Of a stretch of 64,000 nt of DNA, positions 39,329-48,740 are shown in pieces; position 1 is the stretch's first letter, and each line of letters begins with the position of its first letter. Source of the DNA: Polaromonas sp. OV174 (GTDB lineage Bacteria > Pseudomonadota > Gammaproteobacteria > Burkholderiales > Burkholderiaceae_C). Where the stretch lies: the NCBI RefSeq assembly GCF_900112285.1, contig NZ_FOKZ01000005.1, positions 148,628 to 212,627 on the forward strand, written 5' to 3'. The notes under the pieces are model-generated. The model was not told the origin of the DNA. It saw only the letters and a list, made by a program, of their open reading frames with translations, and ran no database searches. The position numbers and the translations under genes are program-made.

Positions 39329-39769
39329 TCAGGCACACGCAATGGATTCGTTGGCGTTCAGCCAATAGGCCTGCAGGCGATTGAGCTTTTCGGTGAAGGC
39401 GCCGAAGTCGACCGGCTTGCGCACAAAGCCATTGGCACCACTCTGGTAGCAAGCCAGCATGTCGGAGCGCTCGCTGGACGAAGTCAGCATGATCACCGGC
39501 ACCACGGCGGTCAGCGGGTTCAGCCGCACGCTGCGCAACACATCCAGGCCGGAGAGCTTGGGCAGCTTCATGTCCAGCAGGATGAAAGAGGGCTGCTTTT
39601 TGGTATCGCGACCGGCGTAGCGGCCCAGGCCAAACAGATACTCGAGCGCCTCGGCGCCATCGCGCGCCACGACGATCTCTGCCTTCACCCCCTGCTCTTC
39701 CAGTGTCAACACAGTCAGCTCCAGATGATCAGGATTGTCTTCAACGATGAGTATCAACTTGGCGTTCAC
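39329..39769 (-). CDS. Single-domain response regulator (Rcp1-like)
   Basis: A stand-alone receiver of 146 aa: LILIVEDNPDHLELTVLTLEEQGV, phospho-acceptor Asp in FILLDMKLPKLSGLDVL, the signalling Thr in VIMLTSSSERSD and Lys in FVRKPVDFGAF. Such Rcp1-type proteins pair with phytochrome-like kinases, matching the adjacent large kinase. The start is set at GTG 39769 because AGAGGA lies 5 bases before it; an ATG at 39796 would add nine residues and has no ribosome binding site. The gene stands 73 bases upstream of the kinase gene, suggesting one transcript. Confidence 0.9.
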   Translation of the reverse strand: MNAKLILIVEDNPDHLELTVLTLEEQGVKAEIVVARDGAEALEYLFGLGRYAGRDTKKQPSFILLDMKLPKLSGLDVLRSVRLNPLTAVVPVIMLTSSSERSDMLACYQSGANGFVRKPVDFGAFTEKLNRLQAYWLNANESIACA

Positions 39770-39888
39770 AAATGTCCTCTGCCCACTGCAATCCATTGGG
39801 TGATGTTTCTGATATTTTTTGCTTTAAACAATGACCACAAAAAGCATTCGAATGTACTACTTTTTTACTCGTCAATATTTGATCCCCG

Positions 39889-40848
39889 TCACCATCGAGG
39901 CGTTGCCTCGTCCCTGAGCTGGCCACGTAACTCGGCGTAGTCGGGCATGACCGATGCCACCGTGCGCCAAAAGCGCGGACTGTGATCCATGACGCGCAAA
40001 TGGCTCAATTCATGCACCACCACGTAGTCTATGACCGAGGGCTTGAAGTGCAGCAGCCGCCAGTTCAGCCGGATCGAGCCGTCGGCGCTGGCGCTGCCCC
40101 AGCGCGTGCTGGCGCTGGACAGGCTGAGCTTGGTCCACTGCACCCCCAGTTGCGGCGCGAAATGCTGCAGGCGCTCGGTAAAAATCCGCCTGGCCTGCCG
40201 AATCAGCCAGGCTTGCACGACATCCCGGATCTGTTCGGCCGTAGCATGCTGGGCCAGCCCCAGTTGCAGCATCTGGCTGGCCTGAGCCGGCGCTTCTGGC
40301 GTGCGACCGGCCAGCTCAGCCGTGACGCCGGCCAAGGCATGGCTGGCATCCAACACCAGCATGAGTGGCTCGCCCAAAAAAGGAAAACTTGCGCCATGGC
40401 GCCAGTCAATGCGCGCCGACTCCAGTCGCGCATGGCGTTGGCGAGTTTCGTGCAGCTTCTTGACAATCCAGCCCGCCTTTTCCTGCACCGCCTTGTCAAT
40501 GTCGTACAGCGGCACCCATTGGGGCGCGCTCACCACCAGCCCCTCGGCACCGGCGGAAAAACCTATGGTGCGGCGTTTGCTGCGCCTGAACTCATAGGCC
40601 ACCAGAACGTCATCGAGCAAGACTTCACGGCTGGCGCGGGGATGCCTGAAGGTGGCCGGCGCCAGCGGTTGCAGCAAGGCCTGGGCCGGCACTGCAACAG
40701 TCGTCTTTTTGGCCGCCTTTTTAGTAGCACCACCCGCAGGGCCAGTCTTGACTGCAGGCCTTTTTTCTTGCGGCTTCAGGGTGATGCCAAGACCTGCCGC
40801 AGGCGCTGGGTCAAAGAGATCGCGCGTGAACTGAAAAAACCTTTGCAT
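39889..40848 (-). CDS. YgjP-like M48-type metallopeptidase (DUF45/SprT-like)
   Basis: A zinc peptidase-like protein of 319 aa. The C-terminal half is the YgjP/DUF45 domain with SSASTRWGSASADGSIRLNWRLLH and the zinc motif VVHELSHLRVMDHSPRFW (HExxH with a second His after). The N-terminal 65 residues are a basic, proline- and alanine-rich extension (KKAAKKTT) that most YgjP proteins lack. The ATG at 40848 is preferred to a GTG just before it. The substrate is unknown. It precedes PlsC on the other side of a short gap. Confidence 0.9.
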   Translation of the reverse strand: MQRFFQFTRDLFDPAPAAGLGITLKPQEKRPAVKTGPAGGATKKAAKKTTVAVPAQALLQPLAPATFRHPRASREVLLDDVLVAYEFRRSKRRTIGFSAGAEGLVVSAPQWVPLYDIDKAVQEKAGWIVKKLHETRQRHARLESARIDWRHGASFPFLGEPLMLVLDASHALAGVTAELAGRTPEAPAQASQMLQLGLAQHATAEQIRDVVQAWLIRQARRIFTERLQHFAPQLGVQWTKLSLSSASTRWGSASADGSIRLNWRLLHFKPSVIDYVVVHELSHLRVMDHSPRFWRTVASVMPDYAELRGQLRDEATPRW

Positions 40849-40887
40849 CACGCCAGTTTAGCGTTCGTAGCTGTCGGCCCGGAACGC

Positions 40888-41637
40888 TCAGGCTGGCGGC
40901 GCGCCAGCATAGGCCTCGGGATCGAGACGGCGCATTTCTGCTTCAATCCAGGCCTCGACTTCACGCATCAGCTCGTCGGGCTGGCGGCCGACGCTAGAAA
41001 TCGGCTTGCCGATCGAAAAGTCCACGATGCCCGGGGTCTTGATGAAGGCCTTGCGCGGCCAGCATTTGGCCGAGCTCACGGCAATCGGAATCACCGGCAC
41101 GCCGGCTTCAATCGCCAGCCGGGTGCCGCCCGCTTTGTACTTGCCCTGCTGGCCGCGCGCAATCCGCGTGCCCTCGGGAAACATGATGACCCAGGTGCCC
41201 TGACTCATCAGGCGCTTGCCTTGCGCCACCACCTTGTTGAAGGCCTGGGCACGCTGGCTGCGGTCTATATGGATCATGTCCATGCGCGCCATGGCCCAGC
41301 CGAAAAACGGCACGTAGAGCAGTTCTTTCTTGAACACATAGGCCAGCGGATGCGGCATCAAGGCGGGCATGCAAAGAGTTTCCCAGGCACTCTGGTGCTT
41401 GAGCAGCAGCACGGCAGCGCTGGTTTCACCGGTGGGCAGGTTTTCCATGCCGGTGACCCGGTTCTGTATGCCCAGAATATAGGTGCCGCCCTTCACCGCC
41501 ACCTTCAGCCAGCCGGCGCACATCCAGTACATGGTGGTGCTGCTGACAAAGAGCGAAGCAATGATCACAAAAATGGCCCACGGAATCACCGTGAGAATCA
41601 TCCACAACATGTGCAGGACGGAACGAATCAAGGGCAT
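40888..41637 (-). CDS. plsC: 1-acylglycerol-3-phosphate O-acyltransferase
   Basis: Makes phosphatidic acid from lysophosphatidic acid at the inner membrane. The protein of 249 aa has an N-terminal hydrophobic segment (about residues 10-35), the acyltransferase motif LLLKHQSAWETLCMP, where Glu replaces the Asp of the usual HX4D, and the second motif IMFPEGTRIARGQ. The later block GVPVIPIAVSS is also typical. It lies immediately upstream of the YgjP gene and downstream of gmhB, separated from gmhB by a dispersed-repeat copy. A housekeeping function is likely. Confidence 0.93.
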   Translation of the reverse strand: MPLIRSVLHMLWMILTVIPWAIFVIIASLFVSSTTMYWMCAGWLKVAVKGGTYILGIQNRVTGMENLPTGETSAAVLLLKHQSAWETLCMPALMPHPLAYVFKKELLYVPFFGWAMARMDMIHIDRSQRAQAFNKVVAQGKRLMSQGTWVIMFPEGTRIARGQQGKYKAGGTRLAIEAGVPVIPIAVSSAKCWPRKAFIKTPGIVDFSIGKPISSVGRQPDELMREVEAWIEAEMRRLDPEAYAGAPPA

Positions 41638-41706
41638 GTCAGGGCTTCCGGTGATCTAGAGATGGGCGGGTACGGCGGGAAATTGGCAATTTAATGGCTT
41701 TTGGTG

Positions 41707-41750
41707 CCCCAGCCAAATAGGGGTGGGCGCAAGCAGCTATCATTTTTATA
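41707..41750 (-). repeat. Dispersed AT-rich repeat family, copy between plsC and gmhB
   Basis: The minus strand carries GATAGCTGCTTGCGCCCA, matching the family body (AGCTGCTTGCGC). It overlaps the gmhB stop codon by a few bases. A CCCCA/GGGG inverted pair sits in its far half. Confidence 0.65.
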
Positions 41751-42318
41751 TCACCACCGGCAAGGGGCTGGCGCTACGTTCAAGGATGAAATCGGCAAAG
41801 GCCGACAAATCGGCGTGCAGCAAGGTGCCCGGCGGCAAACCGTCGGGCTGGCCACCGCCCTGGTAACGGGCAGATTTGCCGGTCAGCACCAGATGCGGCT
41901 CACAGCCGGCGGCGGCACCGGCCAGCAAATCGCGCAGGGAATCCCCGGCGGTGGGCACGCCCTTGAGTGGCACGCCGAAACGCGCGCCTATCTGCTCAAA
42001 CAGGCCGGGCAGCGGCTTGCGACAGCTGCAGCTTTCTTCAGGGCTGTGCGGACAGTAAAACACCGCATCCACGCGCCCGCCCACGGCGGCCAGCATCTTG
42101 TGCATCTTGGCATGCATGGCGTTGAGCGAGGCCACGTCAAACAGGCCGCGCCCCAGCCCCGACTGGTTGGACGCGATCACCACATGCCAGCCGGCGTGGT
42201 TGAGCCGCGCAATCGCTTCCAGCGCGCCGGGCAGCGGCAGCCATTCGTCAGGCGTTTTGACGAACTCGTCGCTGTCGCTGTTGATGGTGCCGTCGCGGTC
42301 AAGAATGATGAGTTTCAT
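41746..42318 (-). CDS. gmhB: D-glycero-beta-D-manno-heptose 1,7-bisphosphate 7-phosphatase
   Basis: HAD-family phosphatase of lipopolysaccharide heptose synthesis, 190 aa. The nucleophile motif LIILDRDGTINSDSDEF, motif II Ser/Asn in IASNQSGLGRG, the zinc-binding loop CPHSPEESCSCRKPLPGL and motif IV AGDSLRDL are all present. Its ATG overlaps the stop of the upstream membrane protein gene (ATGA). The reaction removes the 7-phosphate before activation to ADP-heptose. Zinc-containing GmhB is distinct from general histidinol phosphatases by this Cys/His loop. Confidence 0.93.
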   Translation of the reverse strand: MKLIILDRDGTINSDSDEFVKTPDEWLPLPGALEAIARLNHAGWHVVIASNQSGLGRGLFDVASLNAMHAKMHKMLAAVGGRVDAVFYCPHSPEESCSCRKPLPGLFEQIGARFGVPLKGVPTAGDSLRDLLAGAAAGCEPHLVLTGKSARYQGGGQPDGLPPGTLLHADLSAFADFILERSASPLPVVI

Positions 42319-42959
42319 GGTGTGCCGATCAAAGAAGGCTCGGCAGGCTCGGCCTGCCAGCCGGTGACAAACAGGCCGCTAAAGCGGCCGGGAGCCAGTT
42401 GCAGCGCCAGCCTGTCGCCAGGCTTGAGCGCCGTGGCCCGTGCATCGTCTATCAATAGCCGCTGGGGCAACGCCAGGCCGGACACCTGCAGCACCAGCGC
42501 CGTGCCGCCCAAACCGCGCAGGCTAGGCTGCTTGAACTGACGACTCAGCACCTGAGCCTGTACCTGCGCCTGGACCGGCGCCGCGCCTGACGCGGCCATG
42601 CCCTGCAACCACAGGCCCTGCTGATTCCAATGCCGCTGCAGCAGCGCCGCGCTGCCGCCCAGCCAGAGCAGCAGCCAGACCAGGCCAAGCACAAGCATGA
42701 CGCGGCGCCCACCCAGACGGCGCAGCAGCAGCCCGGCCGCCAGCAGCACGGCCATGGCCGCCGCTACCGGCCAGAGCAGCTCCAGCACGCCGGCCGTGCT
42801 GGCAACCGGCAGCAGCGGCAAGGCCGGCGTTGCGCTCTGACGATCGCCCTGCCATTGCAGCACCCAGCGCAGGCCCAGCATCAAGGCCGGAGGCAAGAAC
42901 AGCAAGCCGGCCGTGCGCTGCGCGGTCCAGCCAGCCAGCCAAGGCATGCGGCGACTCAT
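42315..42959 (-). CDS. Hypothetical membrane protein between glyS and gmhB
   Basis: A 214-aa protein with three predicted membrane segments (near RTAGLLFLPPALMLGLRWVL, LLWPVAAAMAVLLAAGLLL and RVMLVLGLVWLLLWLGG), then a soluble C-terminal part rich in Gln and Ala (VQAQVQAQVLSRQ) ending with a beta-rich stretch (LKPGDRLALQLAPGRFSGLFVTGW). I recognise no family. Start taken at ATG 42959; another in-frame ATG lies four codons later. It is placed tightly between glyS and gmhB and overlaps gmhB by four bases, so it belongs to that operon. Confidence 0.75.
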   Translation of the reverse strand: MSRRMPWLAGWTAQRTAGLLFLPPALMLGLRWVLQWQGDRQSATPALPLLPVASTAGVLELLWPVAAAMAVLLAAGLLLRRLGGRRVMLVLGLVWLLLWLGGSAALLQRHWNQQGLWLQGMAASGAAPVQAQVQAQVLSRQFKQPSLRGLGGTALVLQVSGLALPQRLLIDDARATALKPGDRLALQLAPGRFSGLFVTGWQAEPAEPSLIGTP

Positions 42960-42981
42960 GAAAACGGGCGAGGCTGACAGC

Positions 42982-45108
42982 TCAGGCCACCAGACGCGAC
43001 AGATCGGCAACGCGGTTCATGGCGTCGTGCAGGCTTTTCAGCAGCCCCTGGCGGTTCAGGCGCAGGTCCATGGCCTCGGCATTGACCATCACGCCGTCGA
43101 AGAAGGCATCGACGGTGGTGCGCAAGGCCGCCAGGCTTTGCAGCGAAGCGGTGTAGTCGCCGGCATCAAACTGCGCATTGGCCTTGGGCAGCACGTCCTT
43201 CATGGCGGCGTAAAGCGCGATTTCGGCCGGCTCCTGCAGCAGCAGCTCGCTGACATGCGCATCCACCTCTGGCGCTTTTTTCAGAATGTTGCTGATGCGC
43301 TTGTTGGCGGCGGCCAGCGCTGGCGCTTCGGGCAAGGCGGCAAAGGCGCGCACCGCTGCCAGACGCTTGGCGACATCGCCCAGACGCTGCGGCCGCAGCG
43401 CAAGCACGGCATCAACCTCTTGAGCGCTATAGCCTTGCTCACGCAGGCTGCCGGCAAAACGGTCATAAATGAAGTCGGTCAAGGCGGCGGAGGCATCGCT
43501 GATCTTGTCGCCAAACACCGGCGCCGCAGCACCGACCAGGGCGCTCACATCCAGCGGCAAGTCTTTCTCCACCAGCATGCGGATCACGCCCAGCGCGTGG
43601 CGGCGCAAGGCAAACGGGTCCTTGTCACCGGTAGGCAGATTGCCGATGCCGAACATGCCGACCAGGGTTTCCAGCTTGTCGGCCAGGGCCACGACCACGC
43701 CCGTCATGTTGCGCGGCAACTCGTCACCGGCGAAACGTGGCTTGTAGTGGTCTTCAATGGCGTCGGCCACCTCTGCGTTCAGGCCATCGTTGAGCGCGTA
43801 ATAACGGCCCATGATGCCTTGCAGCTCGGGGAACTCGCCCACCATGTCGGTCACCAGATCGGTCTTGGCCAGCAACGCGGCCTGATCGGCTGATCCGGCC
43901 AGGGCATCGCCGCCCAGTTGCAGGCCTATCGCCTTGGCCATGGCGCGCACGCGCTCGACACGTTCACCCTGCGTACCCAGCTTGTTGTGATAAACCACCT
44001 TGTCCAGCCCCGCCACGCGCGAGGCCAGCGTCTTCTTGCGGTCCTGGTCAAAGAAAAACTTGGCGTCGGCCAGGCGCGGGCGCACCACGCGCTCGTTGCC
44101 GCCAATCACCAGGCTGCCATCTTGCGGCGTGATGTTGCTGACCACGAGAAACTTGTTGGTGAGCTTGCCAGAGGCATCGAGCAGCGGGAAATACTTCTGG
44201 TTGGCCTTCATGGTCAGGATCAGGCACTCCTGCGGCACGTCGAGAAACTCGGTCTCGAATTCGCACACCAGCACATTGGGCCGCTCGACCAGCGCCGTCA
44301 CTTCGTCGAGCAAGGCCTCGTCTTCAATCGCCTTCACCCCGCCGCCCAGCTTGGCCGCGGCAGCGGCGAGCTGGCGCGCAATCTCGGCCTTGCGTTCGGT
44401 AAACGAGGCGATCACCGCGCCATCGCGGGCCAGCGTGCTGGCATAGCTGTCGGCGTCGGCCAATACGACCGGATCCACCGCGGCTTCAAAACGGTGGCCG
44501 TGCGTGCTGTTGCCGGCCTGCAGGCCCAGCGCCTTGACCGGCACCACTGTGCTGCCGTGCAGCGCCACCAGGCCATGCGCCGGGCGCACAAAACTCACGC
44601 TACTCCAGCCGGGCAGTTCGCAGCCGCTTTCCAGCTGGTAACTCATCACTTTGGGGATAGGCAGTTTGGCAATGGCTTCAAGCAAGGCTTTTTGCAGGCC
44701 CTCGGCCAGCGTCGCACCGATGACAGTGCTGTCGTAAAACAGCGCTTCGGCCTTGCCGTCCATGGCTTTCTTCAGGCCAGCGACCGCCGAAACATCGGCG
44801 CCCAGCGCCTGCAGTTTTTTCAGCAGCGCAGGTGTGGCGTTGCCGGACGCATCCAGTCCCACGCTCACCGGCATCAGTTTTTGCGACACCGCCTTGTCGG
44901 CGGCTTGCGCCGCCACGCCGGTGATGTGTGCGGCCAGGCGGCGCGGTGAGGCAAAAGCCGTCAGCACGGACGCGGCAGAGGTCAGCCCCTGGCTTTTCAG
45001 TTGCTCCAGCAACACGCCGGCAAAGGCATCGCCCAGCTTTTTGAGCGCCTTGGGCGGCAGCTCCTCCACAAACAGTTCAAGCAACAGGTTTTGGGTAGTC
45101 ATCGTCAT
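42982..45108 (-). CDS. glyS: Glycine--tRNA ligase beta subunit
   Basis: Large subunit of the bacterial heterotetrameric glycyl-tRNA synthetase, about 708 aa. The N-terminus LLLELFVEELPPKAL and the tRNA-interacting segments (VVPVKALGLQAGNSTHGHRF and ECLILTMKANQKYFPLLD) are characteristic, as is the C-terminal DALRP-type tail with VNAEAMDLRLNRQGLLKSLHDAMNRVADLS. It starts six bases after glyQ, so the two subunits are co-translated. Start taken at ATG 45108 (MTMTTQNL), with a second ATG six bases on. Confidence 0.96.
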   Translation of the reverse strand: MTMTTQNLLLELFVEELPPKALKKLGDAFAGVLLEQLKSQGLTSAASVLTAFASPRRLAAHITGVAAQAADKAVSQKLMPVSVGLDASGNATPALLKKLQALGADVSAVAGLKKAMDGKAEALFYDSTVIGATLAEGLQKALLEAIAKLPIPKVMSYQLESGCELPGWSSVSFVRPAHGLVALHGSTVVPVKALGLQAGNSTHGHRFEAAVDPVVLADADSYASTLARDGAVIASFTERKAEIARQLAAAAAKLGGGVKAIEDEALLDEVTALVERPNVLVCEFETEFLDVPQECLILTMKANQKYFPLLDASGKLTNKFLVVSNITPQDGSLVIGGNERVVRPRLADAKFFFDQDRKKTLASRVAGLDKVVYHNKLGTQGERVERVRAMAKAIGLQLGGDALAGSADQAALLAKTDLVTDMVGEFPELQGIMGRYYALNDGLNAEVADAIEDHYKPRFAGDELPRNMTGVVVALADKLETLVGMFGIGNLPTGDKDPFALRRHALGVIRMLVEKDLPLDVSALVGAAAPVFGDKISDASAALTDFIYDRFAGSLREQGYSAQEVDAVLALRPQRLGDVAKRLAAVRAFAALPEAPALAAANKRISNILKKAPEVDAHVSELLLQEPAEIALYAAMKDVLPKANAQFDAGDYTASLQSLAALRTTVDAFFDGVMVNAEAMDLRLNRQGLLKSLHDAMNRVADLSRLVA

Positions 45109-45113
45109 CGCTC

Positions 45114-46019
45114 TCACACTGCCTTCTTGGTCATCTGTTCCACCCACTCGCGCGGGGCCATGGGGAAACCCAGGCGCTCTCTAGATTCGTAATAACTTTG
45201 CGCCACGGCGCGCGCCAGGTTGCGGATGCGGCCTATGTAGGCGGCGCGCTCGGTCACGCTGATGGCACCACGTGCATCCAGCAAATTGAAGCTGTGCGCG
45301 GCTTTCAAAACCTGCTCGTAGGCCGGCAGGGCCAGTTGCGCTTCGATCAGATGCTTGGCCTGCTTCTCGTGCGCGGTGAACGCGGTGAACAGGAAGTCGG
45401 CATCGCTGTGCTCGAAGTTGTAGGTGGACTGCTCGACCTCGTTTTGCTTGTAGACATCGCCATAGCTCAGGCCCTCGGTCCAGGTCAGGTTGTAGACGTT
45501 GTCCACGCCCTGCAAATACATGGCCAGGCGCTCCAGGCCGTAGGTGATCTCGCCGGTGGCGGGTTTGCAGTCAATGCCGCCCACCTGCTGAAAATAGGTG
45601 AACTGCGTGACTTCCATGCCGTTGAGCCAGACCTCCCAGCCCAGGCCCCAGGCGCCCAGCGTCGGGTTTTCCCAGTCGTCCTCGACAAAACGGATGTCGT
45701 TTTTCTTCAGGTCAAAGCCCAGCGCTTCGAGCGAGCCGAGGTAAAGCTCCAAGATGTTGGCAGGTGCGGGCTTGAGCACCACCTGGTACTGGTAGTAGTG
45801 CTGCAGGCGGTTCGGATTCTCGCCGTAGCGTCCGTCTTTCGGCCGGCGGCTAGGCTGCACATAGGCGGCTTTCCAGGGCTCGGGGCCGAGCGCTCTCAGG
45901 AAGGTAGCGGTGTGCGACGTTCCGGCGCCGACTTCCATGTCATAAGGCTGCAAAAGTGCGCAGCCCTGGTCGGCCCAATAGGACTGCAGCTTCAGGATAA
46001 TTTGCTGGAAAGTGAGCAT
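45114..46019 (-). CDS. glyQ: Glycine--tRNA ligase alpha subunit
   Basis: Catalytic class II aminoacyl-tRNA synthetase subunit, 301 aa. Diagnostic segments are [34 protein letters not shown] (start), [30 protein letters not shown] and the motif with [19 protein letters not shown]. The C-terminal [23 protein letters not shown] is also typical. Length matches the family. It lies upstream of glyS and begins about 100 bases after the lnt gene ends, so it may share a promoter with the lnt-corC genes or have its own. Confidence 0.97.
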   Translation of the reverse strand: MLTFQQIILKLQSYWADQGCALLQPYDMEVGAGTSHTATFLRALGPEPWKAAYVQPSRRPKDGRYGENPNRLQHYYQYQVVLKPAPANILELYLGSLEALGFDLKKNDIRFVEDDWENPTLGAWGLGWEVWLNGMEVTQFTYFQQVGGIDCKPATGEITYGLERLAMYLQGVDNVYNLTWTEGLSYGDVYKQNEVEQSTYNFEHSDADFLFTAFTAHEKQAKHLIEAQLALPAYEQVLKAAHSFNLLDARGAISVTERAAYIGRIRNLARAVAQSYYESRERLGFPMAPREWVEQMTKKAV

Positions 46020-46122
46020 AGGAATAGTGGTTCTCAGTGGCGCGATCCGGCTTCTCAGGCACCGGGAGGCAGCGACGCACCAGGCGGCGTCGCAAAACCG
46101 TTCATTTTACGCGGCGATCAGC

Positions 46123-47763
46123 TCAACGCCGGCGCCGGAACAGCAGTGCCAGCCCGACCACCGTCAGGCCCAGCGCCCATAGCGGCCAGAGCCCGAAGCG
46201 GCCCACCCACCAGGCGTAAGGCGTGATGCTAGCGCGCCCCTGCACCTCGCCGACCAGCGCGCCGCGCGTGTGGCGCGGCAGGGAATGCGTCACCTGGCCC
46301 TGGTGGTCGATGATGACGGTGGCGCCGGTGTTGGTGGCGCGAATCATGGGGCGATCGAACTCCAGCGCCCGCATGCGCGAGATCTGCAGATGCTGGTCAA
46401 TCGCCACGGTGTTGCCAAACCAGGCGATGTTGCTGAGGTTGACAAAGATGGTGGGGGCTTGCGCCGCATCGACAAAGCGCGCGCCCAGCTCTTCGCCAAA
46501 CAAGTCTTCGTAGCAGATATTGGGTGCCAGCCGCTCGCCCTGCCAGGCCAAGGAAGGCTGGCCGACCGCGCCGCGCTTGAAGTCACCCAGCGGAATGTGC
46601 ATCAAATCGATAAACCAGCGAAAGCCGGCCGGAACGAACTCGCCAAAGGGCACCAGATGGTGTTTGTCATAGCGATAGGGCTCCAGCTGTCCCGGCTTGA
46701 GCCCGAGCACGGCATTGGCGTAACCGGCCTCGACACTGCCCAGCGGCAGACCGATCAGCGCGGCCTGCTGGCCGCTAGCAAAGCGCGACTGCAGGGCCGG
46801 CCAATAGCCCTCGGGTAGTTGCAGCGGCAGCAGCGGAATGGCGGTTTCGGGCGCCACCACCAGCGCGGTGTTGGCACCCTGCAGCTGCTCGCCATACCAG
46901 CGCAAGGCCGTTGCCACGCCGCTGCCGCTCTGGAATTTTTCGTTCTGGGGAATATTGCCTTGCAGCAGCGTCACCGACATGGGTTTGGAGGATGCCGCAT
47001 CGGTCTTGGCCTGAAACAGGCCAGCAAACGGCAGCCAGGCCGCCGCCATGCTGACCGCCACAATGCCCAGCGCGCTCAGCCAGCGCACCTTGAAGGCACG
47101 CAGGGAAATCGCCAGCCAGGCGGCGGCAAACGCGGCCAGCAGGCTCAGGCCATGCACGCCGACCCAGGCGGCCAGCGGCCTGGCCCAGCCGTCCACATGG
47201 GCGTAGCCGCCCTCGCCCCAGGGAAAACCGGTAAAGAGCTTGACCCGGGCGAGCTCGGCGAGCAGCCAGAGCGCAGCAAAAACCATAGCACGCCACGCCC
47301 TACCAGCGGGGGCCAGCAGCACAAAAAGCCCACAAGCGGCGGCATAGTAGAGCGCCAGAAAGGCCGCCAGCAAAACGACGGCCAGCACCGCCAGCGGCGC
47401 GGCCAGGCCGCCGTAGACATGCATGGAAATAAACAGCCACCAGAAGGTGGCGCACAGCATGGCAGTGGCAAACCAGCCGCCCAACTTGGCGGCGCGCTGC
47501 CAAGTACGGCAGCCGTCCAGCTGCGCGACCAGCAATGTCAAGGCCAGCAACTGCAGCCCCCAGAGCGGCTGACCTGGTGCAAAACCAAAGGCAAAAGGCC
47601 AGGCCAGGCTGAGCGCATGGGCGCCGCCGGCCAGCAAGACAATCACCACCTGAAGCAGCGACAGGCGCTTGCGCAGCGCGGGTGGATCGATGTTTTGCAG
47701 CAACGCCGGGATAGTTGGCAGCGACGAAATCATGCTGTCAATCAAGTCCCGTCCCCGTTCCAT
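46123..47763 (-). CDS. lnt: Apolipoprotein N-acyltransferase
   Basis: Inner-membrane enzyme that adds the third acyl chain to bacterial lipoproteins. The N-terminal half has several membrane helices; the C-terminal half is a nitrilase-like domain with the triad in VAPETAIPL (Glu), KHHLVPFGE (Lys) and NICYEDLFGE (Cys). The length of 546 aa is usual. The start at ATG 47763 is preferred because AAAGG lies 7 bases upstream; another ATG at 47781 is four bases after the CorC stop. The corC-lnt order is conserved in many Proteobacteria. Confidence 0.95.
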   Translation of the reverse strand: MERGRDLIDSMISSLPTIPALLQNIDPPALRKRLSLLQVVIVLLAGGAHALSLAWPFAFGFAPGQPLWGLQLLALTLLVAQLDGCRTWQRAAKLGGWFATAMLCATFWWLFISMHVYGGLAAPLAVLAVVLLAAFLALYYAAACGLFVLLAPAGRAWRAMVFAALWLLAELARVKLFTGFPWGEGGYAHVDGWARPLAAWVGVHGLSLLAAFAAAWLAISLRAFKVRWLSALGIVAVSMAAAWLPFAGLFQAKTDAASSKPMSVTLLQGNIPQNEKFQSGSGVATALRWYGEQLQGANTALVVAPETAIPLLPLQLPEGYWPALQSRFASGQQAALIGLPLGSVEAGYANAVLGLKPGQLEPYRYDKHHLVPFGEFVPAGFRWFIDLMHIPLGDFKRGAVGQPSLAWQGERLAPNICYEDLFGEELGARFVDAAQAPTIFVNLSNIAWFGNTVAIDQHLQISRMRALEFDRPMIRATNTGATVIIDHQGQVTHSLPRHTRGALVGEVQGRASITPYAWWVGRFGLWPLWALGLTVVGLALLFRRRR

Positions 47764-47784
47764 TCGGCCGCCTTTAACCATGGA

Positions 47785-48648
47785 TCAGGCGCTGCGCGCG
47801 GCAGGAGAGACCTTGAACCAGCGCACGGCACCGCCCTTGGTGTGCAGCACGGTGAACTGCAGGCCGGCCAGCGCGTAATGCTCGCCGCGCTTGGGCACAT
47901 GGCCCATCTCGTGGGCCACCAGGCCGCCTATGGTGTCAAAGTCGGTTTCGGGCAGCTGTACGTCAAAGGCTTCGTTGACGCGCTCTATGGAGGTGTCGCC
48001 GCTGACCCGGTAAGTGTGGTCGCTCAGGCCAAAGATGTCGCCCTCGTCTTCGGCGATGTCGAACTCGTCTTCGATTTCGCCGACGATTTGCTCCAGCACG
48101 TCTTCAATCGTGATGAGACCGGCAACACGGCCAAACTCGTCGATGACGATGGCCAGGTGGTTGCGGTTGCCGCGGAAGTCGCGCAGCAGTTCATTGAGCC
48201 CCTTGCTTTCGGGCACGAACACCGCCGGCCTTAGCAAGGCCTTGATATTGAGTTCGGGGGCGCGCTGCAGCTTGAGCAAGTCCTTGGCCATCAGGATGCC
48301 AAGGATGTTTTCCTTGTCGCCCTCATAGACCGGAAAGCGCGAATGGGCGGTATCTATGATCAGGTGCAGCAGCTCATCAAACGGCGCGTCTATGTTGACC
48401 AGATCCATGCGTGGCGCGGCCACCATGACATCGCCGGCCGTCATGTCGGCCATGCGGATCACGCCTTCGAGCATTTCTCGGCTTTGCTCGCCAATGACAT
48501 CGTTGTCCTGGGCTTCCACCAGGGTTTCGATCAACTCGTCTTTGGAGTCGGGACCGGGGTGGAGCATTTCAGCCAGCTTTTGTAAAAAGCCGCGCTTGTC
48601 TTCTTTGTCTTCTGGCCTGGAAGACCGACTGGGGGGGACGTCGGACAC
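47785..48648 (-). CDS. corC: CorC/HlyC family protein with CBS pair (magnesium/cobalt efflux)
   Basis: A soluble 287-aa protein with two CBS domains (about residues 65-185, including VMVAAPRMDLVNIDAPFDELLHLI and VIDEFGRVAGLITIEDVLEQIVG) and the C-terminal CorC_HlyC domain (YRVSGDTSIERVNEAFDVQLPETDFDTIGGLV). It lacks the membrane domain of longer homologues, which is usual for CorC encoded beside lnt. The start appears to be GTG at 48648. The link to magnesium/cobalt export comes from CorC genetics in enteric bacteria; the precise activity is not certain. Confidence 0.93.
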   Translation of the reverse strand: MSDVPPSRSSRPEDKEDKRGFLQKLAEMLHPGPDSKDELIETLVEAQDNDVIGEQSREMLEGVIRMADMTAGDVMVAAPRMDLVNIDAPFDELLHLIIDTAHSRFPVYEGDKENILGILMAKDLLKLQRAPELNIKALLRPAVFVPESKGLNELLRDFRGNRNHLAIVIDEFGRVAGLITIEDVLEQIVGEIEDEFDIAEDEGDIFGLSDHTYRVSGDTSIERVNEAFDVQLPETDFDTIGGLVAHEMGHVPKRGEHYALAGLQFTVLHTKGGAVRWFKVSPAARSA

Positions 48649-48740
48649 GTGAGGGCGTTCGGTAGTTAAGAAGCCGTCAAGGATAGCGCAATTTCCTGAC
48701 AGGGCAGAACAGGAATGCGCAGCCAGGGGCTGCCCGGGCC

